From positions 1 through 5,022 of the forward strand of contig CAJMDR010000185.1 in assembly GCA_905212215.1 (NCBI GenBank): 5,022 nucleotides of DNA. The letters are read 5' to 3'. This document shows positions 1 to 5,022 of the stretch, piece after piece. The notes beneath the pieces are model-generated. The model was not told where the DNA came from and made no database searches. It was given only the letters and a program-made list of their open reading frames with translations. The translations under genes were made by a program, and so were the position numbers. The number at the start of each line of letters is the position of its first letter. The stretch's first letter is position 1. This stretch comes from an uncultured Porphyromonadaceae bacterium. GTDB lineage: Bacteria > Bacteroidota > Bacteroidia > Bacteroidales > Muribaculaceae.

Positions 1-3000
1 CGGTTTGAACCTTGCTTCTTAGAACAACATCGCCACGAGATTCAAGGCTTATTGCGGGTGCAGACTTTTCTGCATGACTGATGGAGGAAACGCCACCCTC
101 CGACGATGTCCCTTCTTGCCGTATGTCATTTAATTTGGCATACGGCTCTTTCTTTTGGTCAAATAATGATTTGTGGAGTACAATTCTTCCGTTTTCTTCC
201 ACTTGGGCCAATTCGGCGAAGAAACGACCAATCTTCTTAATGAATACGACAGTCCTTTTCCCGTCAACCGTGGTCTCTTTAATGAAGTCAGGCTTGTCAA
301 GAACTGCCTGTATATTAAGATATTTGCTGACATCAACATCTTCAATCGAAACTTGATATCCCCGCTTGCCATGATTGCGTAAAGCATGGTCGATGAAATA
401 TCCTTTGCCACAATAGATTCTTGCATCCTGGAGATTCGGGTCAAGCAACGGTATGAATTTTGCCGGAACATACGCAATAGGCTCAAATTCATTGCCGAAG
501 ACTTCAAATATTTCCTCTCTTGATTTTCCGATTGCAGCCTCAAGATTATCGTCAGAGAGCCAATCTACAATGCGGCTCTCCATCTCAGTGCGCTCCGCAC
601 TGCTAACCGTTATTCCTTTCGGTATATTGTCTTGGCGTTCGCTGTCATTTCCGCCTCTTCCGCTATCTCCCGAAGCTCCTGCTCCACGCTCGGACGTCCC
701 TGTTCCTGCCGGATTTTGTTCTCCGCCTGCAGGTGGTTCATTGCCTCGGAGTTCCCCTCCTTGGCCATCTTGATTACGGAGAGCCACATCAGCACCTCCA
801 TTTGCGACATTGTTGTTTCCATTCTTCGCCGGTTTATAGTCTATGTTTAATACCTGTTTAATAACGTCCGCAAGCGGATATTCTGTTGTGTCGGCCTCCT
901 CAAAAAGAGTGGCTTCCTTCTTCCCCTGTGCCAGGTCATACATCTCATTGAACATCCCAGTCAGATAACTCTGCGTCTTATCGCTCGCTTTATACAGCGA
1001 TGCCAGATGCAACGCAAAGTTGCTGTAATTATCCGATGGATAATACTGCTCGAACCGGTCATCAAGCGCCGATTGTCGCTTCCAGGCATCAACCGCCCGC
1101 AACACCTCATCAAGCTTCTTCGCCCCCGCAAAGCCCGGATCGTGCATCAGCTCATCATATGCCATTATAGACGCCTGTATCTCCAGAACCATCTTCCCGG
1201 CAAACGGCGAGTCCATGTCCCGAAACGCAGTAGCGAGTATCGCCCTTTGAGCCTTGGCCGGAAGTGCATCAAACATTTCCTCCAACTGCTGTGAGCCTCC
1301 CTTGAACACGGCTTGATACAGAACTTTCTGCAAGTCGTTCTTCGCCTCGGCGGTAAGATTCCCCTTGCTGTCGAATGCTGACTGATACTGTGTGTTGGTG
1401 ATAGCACCTTTCTGGGCCATCCATTTCATTACCTCTGTGCCGTTGCGGTCCACAAGCTGACTGAATGATGCCTCCTCATCGCCGCTACGCAGTAACTGCG
1501 TTGCAAAGGAGCGCATATCCTCACCGAGTTTCTGCGCTACATTCTTAGGCTTGATACGCTCAATGCCTCCGCTCTCGGTGTCCTGGGCGGTCAGTTGACC
1601 CAGACGGATAGCCTCGGCATCGTCAACGTCAAGCATATTGACAAGGACGGGCTGCTGCATGGCGTTGACCGCTTCCGGGTCAAGGCCGAACTGCTCTGCA
1701 TTGTCAATGAGATATTGCTTGTAGGTCTGCTGCTGTTCGGGCAGTTTATTCTCCCACAGGTAACGGAGTGCGTCAGAGCGGTTGTTGCCCTGTATCACCT
1801 CACCGCGAGTGTTCACGGTCGGTGCGCCGGTGTAGGCCGTGGCACTGCTTGTGATTTCCTGCGGACGGATACCCTCTGCCATTTCTTTGGCGGCAAACAT
1901 AGATACGGCCTCTGCACGGTTCTTGGGCTGCGCTTCCTCAATAAAGAACATGGGGTTGCGCTGTCCCTGTATGTGCGAGGGCTGTAACTGCGGTGCCTCA
2001 ATGACGGCCAAATGTCCTTTGGGGAGGTCTTTCTGCGAGAACTTGACCTCTACCTCCTTACCACTGACACGCTGCACCGGCTCTTGGCGAGTGAACATCT
2101 GACCATTGAAACGGCGCACACCACGCTTGCGGGCATTTTCGGGAGTGTCAAGGTGCCACTCCGGAATACCCTCCAATGCCTCACGCTCCAGTCGTGCGGC
2201 CTCCTCACGCGCTTCTCTCTCCGCTTTCTCGGCCTCGGCTCGTTCCGCGGCTCTCTGCCGTGCCTCTGCCTCCTGCTTTAAGCGAATGGCATCCTGTCGG
2301 CGTTGCTCAACATTGGCCATCTGCTGCCATAGGTTGTATTCCTGCTCGGCCTGTGCGAGTCCTGCGGAGATTGCCTTCTTCGATGCGAGTATCTCGGTCG
2401 GGGTCTTGCCCTTCGGCTTCTGCTTCTGGGCTTTCTCATACGCCTTGCGCTTCTCCTCGGCCATGGTGTCGGCAATCTCTTTGGCGGTGGCTGCATCACC
2501 CTCGGCAAATTCCACAAGGGCATCCCAACCATGCTCCGGGTTTTCGGCCTGTTCAAAGATAGGCTCACCCGCTGCATCGCGGGGAATACGTTGCAGTGGT
2601 GTAGGCTCTGCGGTCGGGGCCGGCGTTTCCTGTACGTTCTCTACAGGAGCGGCGGGATTGGGAACGCTTTCAGCGGGTGAAACGGCTTTTCCCGTAGGAT
2701 TTTGGGGCGTTTCCGCAGAAGTGGGAACGTTTTCGGGCTGATTGGGAACGGTGGACGGTTGCTCGTTGGCGGACTGAACCGCGCCTAACTTAGAGAGCTG
2801 CTCATCGGTCCATGTCGGTACGTTGGCTCCGGGTGAATACGGTTGCATGGCATTGCCGTTGCCGTCATGCGCCCACATGAAGCCACGGTCGTCAACAACG
2901 ATATTATTATCTTCGGCATCCTTGCCAACGGTGAATGTGCGTGTGCTGCCGTCACGTTGAGGCACGGAGATAGTGCCAACAGGATTGACACCTGTCGGCA

Positions 3001-4930
3001 TGTTGACATCGCCATGCGGCTCCTCTGCGGGTGCTTGCGCAGGTCCGAGTGCAGGTGCGGCGGTCGGCTCTGGAGTTGGAGCCGGAGCAGGTGTAGGCTC
3101 GATGAGTGCAGCCTGTTCAGGTTGTTGAGACTGTGCGGCTGACGGCTGCTGTGGCACGTCCGGCACATACTCGGAGAGAATGTTGTCAAGTTCATGCTCC
3201 GATGCGTAATGAAGGCGTTGCAGGTCGCCCTCAACATAATACTCATGGTTGCCGTTCTCATCGACATAGCCGGTGAGGACACCGCGAGTTTCGGTGCCGT
3301 CTGAGTTGCGTATCTTGATTTGGCCGGAGGTGTATTGTGATGGCGGCTGCACATCCCCTGCGGGGTCATCAGCCTCAGTGGGCGTGGGTTCGGCCTCCTC
3401 TGTGGTGTGGGGCGCATACTCCTCATAAGACAGAATGGCATCTGGTGAAACCATCTCAATCTTACCCGTGGTGAGGTCACGAATGACAATAGAGGCATCG
3501 CTGCGCTCGTTGTCAATCATTGTGCCGTCCTCCATCATCACCACGCGGCCACTCAATACCTCTACGGGGCGGTCTTGGTACTTCATCACAGCACGACCTA
3601 TGGGATGCTGTTCTTTAGAATCCGTCCCTTCCAAATCCTTTTGATACCGTTCGCTCTGAACCGTTCCATCATATATAGTCTTGGCATTGACATACTCCTG
3701 TGCTGCATTAAGCAGTTCCGGGGCTTTTATGTCATCAAGGACTTTGTTCGGGTTATTATCCAACTCGTCTATAAATGAATCGGCATCAAGACCATCGACG
3801 CCCGCTACAGCTGTCCTAAGATTACTCTCAGCGATTTCCTTCTGTTTCTTGTACTGTTCATATTCCTCTGCCGAGCTCGCATTAAGCCCCTGCAGATACA
3901 GCACGCTAAGCTTATCCTTCCGTTCGTGACCTTCTTCATCCGCGGTTGCTCCTCTGGTTTTAGCTATTTCAGCGAGATTCAGACCACGGAGGTTCAGGCT
4001 TCTCTCCATATAATTCATCGCCGCCATACGTTGTTGTATCGTCCGTGTGGAATCGAACAATAACTTTTCTGCGAAAGCACCGATGTTATCGTTGGTAGTA
4101 GCGTCTATCTCAGAGCGTAATTGCTCCCATTCTTCAGGAGCAAATACCCTCTGTGCCAGTTTATCGGCTTTGTTGACTGCATGACGCATAGCACCATAAA
4201 CTATTGCAGACTGCGTATATTTCCCGGCACCCATTACACCCATGGAGAGGGCCATGCCGCCCCAAATATCTCCATGAAACTGTCCGTCAAAGAACAGATT
4301 CTTATATGTGCCATCTGCATTCTGCCGATATGCGTCATCAAGTCCAAGCATTGTTCGCCACAACTGTCCATAGTATTCTTCGCCTACCTCACCAAAATAG
4401 TCTGATATACCGAGTCTCTCAAACTGCTTGCGGGTTGTATTCAGAATTTTTCCAAAACCTGTTGCATTCGTACGGGCTAAAAGACCGCTGATGCGCTTGC
4501 CACCAAATGTCTTGGCAAGTGCCGGCATAATGCCATCGAGGTGTGTACCGAACATCTCGGAATAATTCTCTATAATAGCATTGGCCTCTCCTTGCCATAT
4601 AGCGCTGCTCCACGTCTTGTCGTTGGTATAGCCATAATTCCCGTTCTCGTCAACTGTAACATCTCCGAGTTTGCGGTCTACGATGTCAGCGGCGGTCTTT
4701 CCTGCCTGCACCGTGTTGGTCATCATACCGGCTCGCAAAATTTCCTCCGGCATTGCACCAAGGGTCTTCACAAACAACTTCGGTATCAATTTCCCTGTTA
4801 GCTTGGGAGCTATCTTATGGCTCCCTTTCATTAGTGCTGCCGTGAGGTTTCTTGAGACCATGGAGCTGCCTCCTTTTGCTCCACCCACCATCATAAAATC
4901 AACCATGAAGGGCAACATGTCCGCCGTCAT
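1..4930 (-). CDS. Giant multidomain polyvalent-type protein with DdrB-like ParB domain and C-terminal PBECR-like nuclease domain (3' end outside window)
   Basis: One minus-strand frame is open over the whole window, giving 1,643 residues from the Met at 4930 with no stop before the left edge. In order I see: a helical region (1-441), three beta-rich modules (442-712), a Pro-rich linker, a charged coiled coil (871-920), a DdrB/ParB-like domain with GNNRS at 1048-1052, a Gly/Asn-rich linker, and a PBECR-like nuclease domain (about 1478-1602). Such proteins are known from phages and conjugative elements, where they are thought to enter the recipient cell with the DNA and act on DNA or on competing elements; that role is inferred here. 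The start is uncertain. ATG 4930 is only the first Met after the in-frame stop at 4981-4979, and the 16 codons between still look protein-like, so the N-terminus is probably lost. Only one Cys (1507) is present in 1,643 residues. Every other long reading frame in the window is a shadow of this gene. Confidence 0.93.
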   Translation of the reverse strand, partial: MTADMLPFMVDFMMVGGAKGGSSMVSRNLTAALMKGSHKIAPKLTGKLIPKLFVKTLGAMPEEILRAGMMTNTVQAGKTAADIVDRKLGDVTVDENGNYGYTNDKTWSSAIWQGEANAIIENYSEMFGTHLDGIMPALAKTFGGKRISGLLARTNATGFGKILNTTRKQFERLGISDYFGEVGEEYYGQLWRTMLGLDDAYRQNADGTYKNLFFDGQFHGDIWGGMALSMGVMGAGKYTQSAIVYGAMRHAVNKADKLAQRVFAPEEWEQLRSEIDATTNDNIGAFAEKLLFDSTRTIQQRMAAMNYMERSLNLRGLNLAEIAKTRGATADEEGHERKDKLSVLYLQGLNASSAEEYEQYKKQKEIAESNLRTAVAGVDGLDADSFIDELDNNPNKVLDDIKAPELLNAAQEYVNAKTIYDGTVQSERYQKDLEGTDSKEQHPIGRAVMKYQDRPVEVLSGRVVMMEDGTMIDNERSDASIVIRDLTTGKIEMVSPDAILSYEEYAPHTTEEAEPTPTEADDPAGDVQPPSQYTSGQIKIRNSDGTETRGVLTGYVDENGNHEYYVEGDLQRLHYASEHELDNILSEYVPDVPQQPSAAQSQQPEQAALIEPTPAPAPTPEPTAAPALGPAQAPAEEPHGDVNMPTGVNPVGTISVPQRDGSTRTFTVGKDAEDNNIVVDDRGFMWAHDGNGNAMQPYSPGANVPTWTDEQLSKLGAVQSANEQPSTVPNQPENVPTSAETPQNPTGKAVSPAESVPNPAAPVENVQETPAPTAEPTPLQRIPRDAAGEPIFEQAENPEHGWDALVEFAEGDAATAKEIADTMAEEKRKAYEKAQKQKPKGKTPTEILASKKAISAGLAQAEQEYNLWQQMANVEQRRQDAIRLKQEAEARQRAAERAEAEKAEREAREEAARLEREALEGIPEWHLDTPENARKRGVRRFNGQMFTRQEPVQRVSGKEVEVKFSQKDLPKGHLAVIEAPQLQPSHIQGQRNPMFFIEEAQPKNRAEAVSMFAAKEMAEGIRPQEITSSATAYTGAPTVNTRGEVIQGNNRSDALRYLWENKLPEQQQTYKQYLIDNAEQFGLDPEAVNAMQQPVLVNMLDVDDAEAIRLGQLTAQDTESGGIERIKPKNVAQKLGEDMRSFATQLLRSGDEEASFSQLVDRNGTEVMKWMAQKGAITNTQYQSAFDSKGNLTAEAKNDLQKVLYQAVFKGGSQQLEEMFDALPAKAQRAILATAFRDMDSPFAGKMVLEIQASIMAYDELMHDPGFAGAKKLDEVLRAVDAWKRQSALDDRFEQYYPSDNYSNFALHLASLYKASDKTQSYLTGMFNEMYDLAQGKKEATLFEEADTTEYPLADVIKQVLNIDYKPAKNGNNNVANGGADVALRNQDGQGGELRGNEPPAGGEQNPAGTGTSERGAGASGDSGRGGNDSERQDNIPKGITVSSAERTEMESRIVDWLSDDNLEAAIGKSREEIFEVFGNEFEPIAYVPAKFIPLLDPNLQDARIYCGKGYFIDHALRNHGKRGYQVSIEDVDVSKYLNIQAVLDKPDFIKETTVDGKRTVVFIKKIGRFFAELAQVEENGRIVLHKSLFDQKKEPYAKLNDIRQEGTSSEGGVSSISHAEKSAPAISLESRGDVVLRSKVQT
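118..146. repeat. Inverted repeat inside the nuclease-domain coding region
   Basis: GCCGTATG (118-125) pairs perfectly with CATACGGC (139-146). The stem extends inward by three more positions, one of them a G-T wobble when read as plus-strand RNA, leaving a 7-nt AT-rich loop. It lies over the codons for the end of the nuclease domain (EPYAKLNDIRQ). It may be accidental, and no regulatory role is shown. Confidence 0.5.
125..499 (-). other. PBECR-like (Barnase/EndoU/ColicinE5-D/RelE fold) nuclease domain
   Basis: Residues about 1478-1602 resemble the phage-Barnase-EndoU-ColicinE5/D-RelE-like nuclease domains found at the C-termini of polyvalent proteins. The key segment is YCGKGYFIDHALRNHGK, with His at 1515 and 1520. 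It is followed by a helix-strand unit (VDVSKYLNIQAVLDKPDFIK), a strand with Lys residues (RTVVFIKKIGRFFAELAQV) and the closing HKSLFDQKKEPYAKL with Tyr 1597. The tail SISHAEKSAPA also fits the family pattern as I remember it. These domains are predicted metal-independent RNases that cleave cellular RNA such as tRNA. Which residues are catalytic here, and whether the domain is active, cannot be told from sequence alone. About 40 further residues are visible before the window ends. No immunity gene is visible. Confidence 0.72.
617..826 (-). other. Gly/Asn-rich flexible linker before the nuclease domain
   Basis: Residues 1369-1438 are dominated by Gly, Asn, Ala, Ser and Gln (NGNNNVANGGADVALRNQDG, then GRGGNDSERQDN), a disordered linker separating the ParB-like unit from the C-terminal nuclease-like domain. 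An overlapping frame in the same strand (822-610) gives a plausible-looking 70-residue peptide, but the long frame passes straight through and explains the DNA. The composition of the gene changes at about this point, so the linker is a candidate junction for exchange of C-terminal domains. Confidence 0.6.
836..1570 (-). other. Helical region following the ParB-like domain
   Basis: Residues 1121-1365 continue from the ParB-like core as an all-helical region with recognisable blocks: EDMRSFATQLLRSGDEE, AFDSKGNLTAEAKNDLQKVL, FKGGSQQLEEMF, PAKAQRAILATAFRDMDSPF and FALHLASLYKASDK. It ends near YPLADVIKQVLNIDY. In relatives as I remember them, this part is conserved together with the ParB-like domain, so the two probably form one functional unit. 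I see no separate catalytic motif in it. Confidence 0.6.
1571..2062 (-). other. DdrB-like ParB-superfamily domain
   Basis: Residues 957-1120 match the layout I know for the DdrB-like ParB-superfamily domain: a beta-rich lead-in (GHLAVIEAPQLQPSHIQGQR), a helix (NRAEAVSMFAAKEMAEGI), the strand TAYTGAPTVNTRGEVIQ, then the signature GNNRSDALRYLW starting at residue 1048, corresponding to the GNgRt/GNhR motif of ParB-like folds. VLVNMLDVDD and the conserved-looking QDTESGGIERIKPKN (from residue 1116) follow. ParB-fold proteins bind nucleotides, usually CTP in true ParB, and some act as nucleases. The exact activity of the DdrB-like branch is not settled. In polyvalent proteins this domain is common and is thought to act on the incoming element's DNA. 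Family assignment is from memory of the motif pattern. Confidence 0.78.
2171..2320 (-). other. Charged coiled-coil segment preceding the ParB-like domain
   Basis: Residues 871-920 are almost entirely Glu, Arg, Lys and Ala with no Pro or Gly (for example KQEAEARQRAAERAEAEKAE), typical of a single long alpha helix or coiled coil. The preceding residues (about 800-870) are also helical, with WDALVEFAEGD at 802-812 and a basic KQKPKGK stretch. The helix ends at EGIPEWH, then a short DTPENARKRG segment leads into the ParB-like domain. It probably acts as a rigid spacer or a dimerisation element. The reverse complement of this segment yields Ser/Ala/Cys-rich shadow frames, which are not genes. Confidence 0.6.
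2597..2794 (-). repeat. Pro-rich linker with repeated VPN/VPT motif
   Basis: Residues 713-778 are low-complexity and rich in Pro, Ala, Asn, Glu and Thr. The motif TVPNQ, NVPTS and SVPNP recurs, and the DNA repeats with it: TGGGAACG (plus strand) occurs at 2659-2666, 2722-2729 and 2743-2750. Related ENV and AET/QET fragments lie between them. This is a disordered spacer between the beta modules and the helical/ParB part. The short in-frame DNA repeats make it a likely place for length variation between relatives. Confidence 0.6.
2795..3607 (-). other. Three small beta-rich modules joined by Pro/Ala linkers
   Basis: Residues 442-506, 532-588 and 652-712 each read as a compact beta module of about 57-65 residues. 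All three carry a DGT/DGS turn followed by alternating hydrophobic residues (MEDGTMIDNE; RNSDGTETRGVLTGYVDENG; PQRDGSTRTFTVGKD), and the second and third also contain a D-x-N-G or G-N-G turn. The spacing looks like SH3-like or KOW-like small barrels, though I cannot assign a family. The intervening linkers are acidic and Pro-rich, especially 589-651 (PTPAPAPTPEPTAAPALG). The arrangement suggests a flexible string of binding modules presenting the flanking domains. Whether they are true duplicates needs a profile comparison. Confidence 0.45.
3608..4930 (-). other. N-terminal helical region of the giant protein, with two Gly/Met-rich hydrophobic patches
   Basis: Residues 1-441 read as mostly helical. 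A hydrophobic stretch sits at the very start (MLPFMVDFMMVGG, residues 5-17). A second Gly/Met-rich one lies at 223-237 (WGGMALSMGVMGAGK). Between them are aromatic-rich segments such as EEYYGQLWRTMLGLDDAY. A charged helical part (about 240-440) includes EYEQYKKQKEIAESN. I do not recognise a named catalytic domain or active-site motif. Similar blocks occur, from memory, in large proteins of Bacteroidales mobile elements, where their function is unknown. The Gly-rich patches are too short and too broken for ordinary membrane spans, but they could associate with a membrane if the protein is delivered into a cell. This is inference only. Confidence 0.5.
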
Positions 4931-4970
4931 AACACCGCCTCTTGACCAAAATCCAAAGTCACCATACTTA

Positions 4971-5022
4971 GAGCTTGTTTAAAAACAAATGTGAATGAGA
5001 AATGAGCATCAGTCGGATGCTC
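4971..5022. mobile_element. Possible insertion-sequence end (IS5-like), partial
   Basis: From 4971 the sequence reads GAGCTTGTTTAAAAAC, preceded at 4968-4970 by TTA. The GAG-start followed by a T-run and A-run resembles terminal repeats of IS5-family elements, some of which duplicate a TNA target, and TTA fits. The long minus-strand frame meets its first in-frame stop (TAA, 4981-4979) only a few bases inside this sequence, while codons up to the junction still look protein-like. A short inverted repeat follows at 5004-5022. The other end and the transposase are outside the window, so family and even identity are tentative. Confidence 0.38.
5004..5022. repeat. Perfect 7-bp inverted repeat with 5-nt loop at the right edge
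   Basis: GAGCATC (5004-5010) and GATGCTC (5016-5022) are exact reverse complements around AGTCG. The arm touches the window end, so the stem may be longer than seen. No T-run follows on either visible side, so there is no support for an intrinsic terminator. It may be a subterminal feature of the suspected insertion sequence or part of its coding sequence. Confidence 0.55.

Noticed and set aside
130..543. A 137-codon minus-strand frame over the nuclease domain
   Set aside because: The main frame here encodes the PBECR-like motif. This alternative frame shows no recognisable motif.
610..822. A 70-codon minus-strand frame beginning METTMSQMEVLMW, protein-like in appearance
   Set aside because: The giant frame continues through it without a stop as a Gly/Asn-rich linker and resumes as a recognisable domain, so a separate gene is not needed. 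It could be a nested small gene or a relic of an older frame, but there is no support beyond its plausible composition.
2106..2741. A 211-codon plus-strand frame, Ser/Ala/Cys-rich
   Set aside because: It is the antisense of the coiled coil and Pro-rich linker. Its odd composition follows from the GC-rich Glu/Arg/Ala codons on the other strand, and it has no domain pattern.
2785..3516. A 243-codon minus-strand frame rich in Ser, His, Arg, Pro and Met
   Set aside because: It lies in another frame of the same strand as the giant gene, has low-complexity composition, and overlaps beta modules that read sensibly in the long frame.
4977..4983. The minus-strand heptamer TTTAAAC, a known -1 frameshift slippery sequence
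   Set aside because: Working out the phases, a -1 slip here would not enter the frame of the giant gene, and no supporting pseudoknot is evident.
4995..5022. Plus-strand ATGs at 4995 and 5002 open to the window edge, possible transposase starts
   Set aside because: Only seven to nine codons are visible, which is too short to support a gene call.

Overview
This window is essentially one gene. A single reading frame on the minus strand stays open from an in-frame stop at 4981-4979 down to position 1, and runs off the left edge with no stop. From the first available Met (codon 4930-4928) it encodes 1,643 residues, and the C-terminus is still missing. The protein looks like a giant multidomain 'polyvalent' protein of a Bacteroidales integrative conjugative element or prophage. 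The host assignment rests on my recollection of similar proteins in gut Bacteroidales elements and on the composition of the DNA. There is no marker gene here, so it is an inference.

Layout in protein order (right to left on the DNA, residues counted from the Met at 4930): (1) residues 1-441, a helical region with two Gly/Met-rich hydrophobic patches; (2) residues 442-712, three small beta-rich modules separated by Pro/Ala linkers; (3) residues 713-778, a Pro-rich linker with a repeated VPN/VPT motif; (4) residues 779-920, a helical region ending in a highly charged coiled coil; (5) residues 957-1120, a DdrB-like ParB-superfamily domain with a GNNRS signature, followed by a helical region to about 1365; (6) residues 1369-1438, a Gly/Asn-rich linker; (7) residues about 1478-1602, a C-terminal domain resembling the phage Barnase-EndoU-ColicinE5/D-RelE (PBECR) nucleases; then a tail that leaves the window.

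At the right edge the frame stops abruptly just inside a sequence beginning GAGCTTGTTTAAAAAC, which is preceded by TTA. I read this tentatively as the end of an insertion sequence (IS5-like) that has cut the gene away from its original N-terminus, because the in-frame codons upstream of the first Met still look like protein. The alternative is that the gene truly starts at 4930, where its ATG overlaps the TGA of another open frame (ATGA).

Base composition is mosaic. The two ends look clearly more AT-rich than the GC-rich middle, and the changes fall near the domain boundaries. This suggests a protein assembled from exchangeable modules: a DNA-binding or ParB-like core with a swappable toxin-like RNase tip. 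No tRNA, rRNA, CRISPR array or second confident gene is present.
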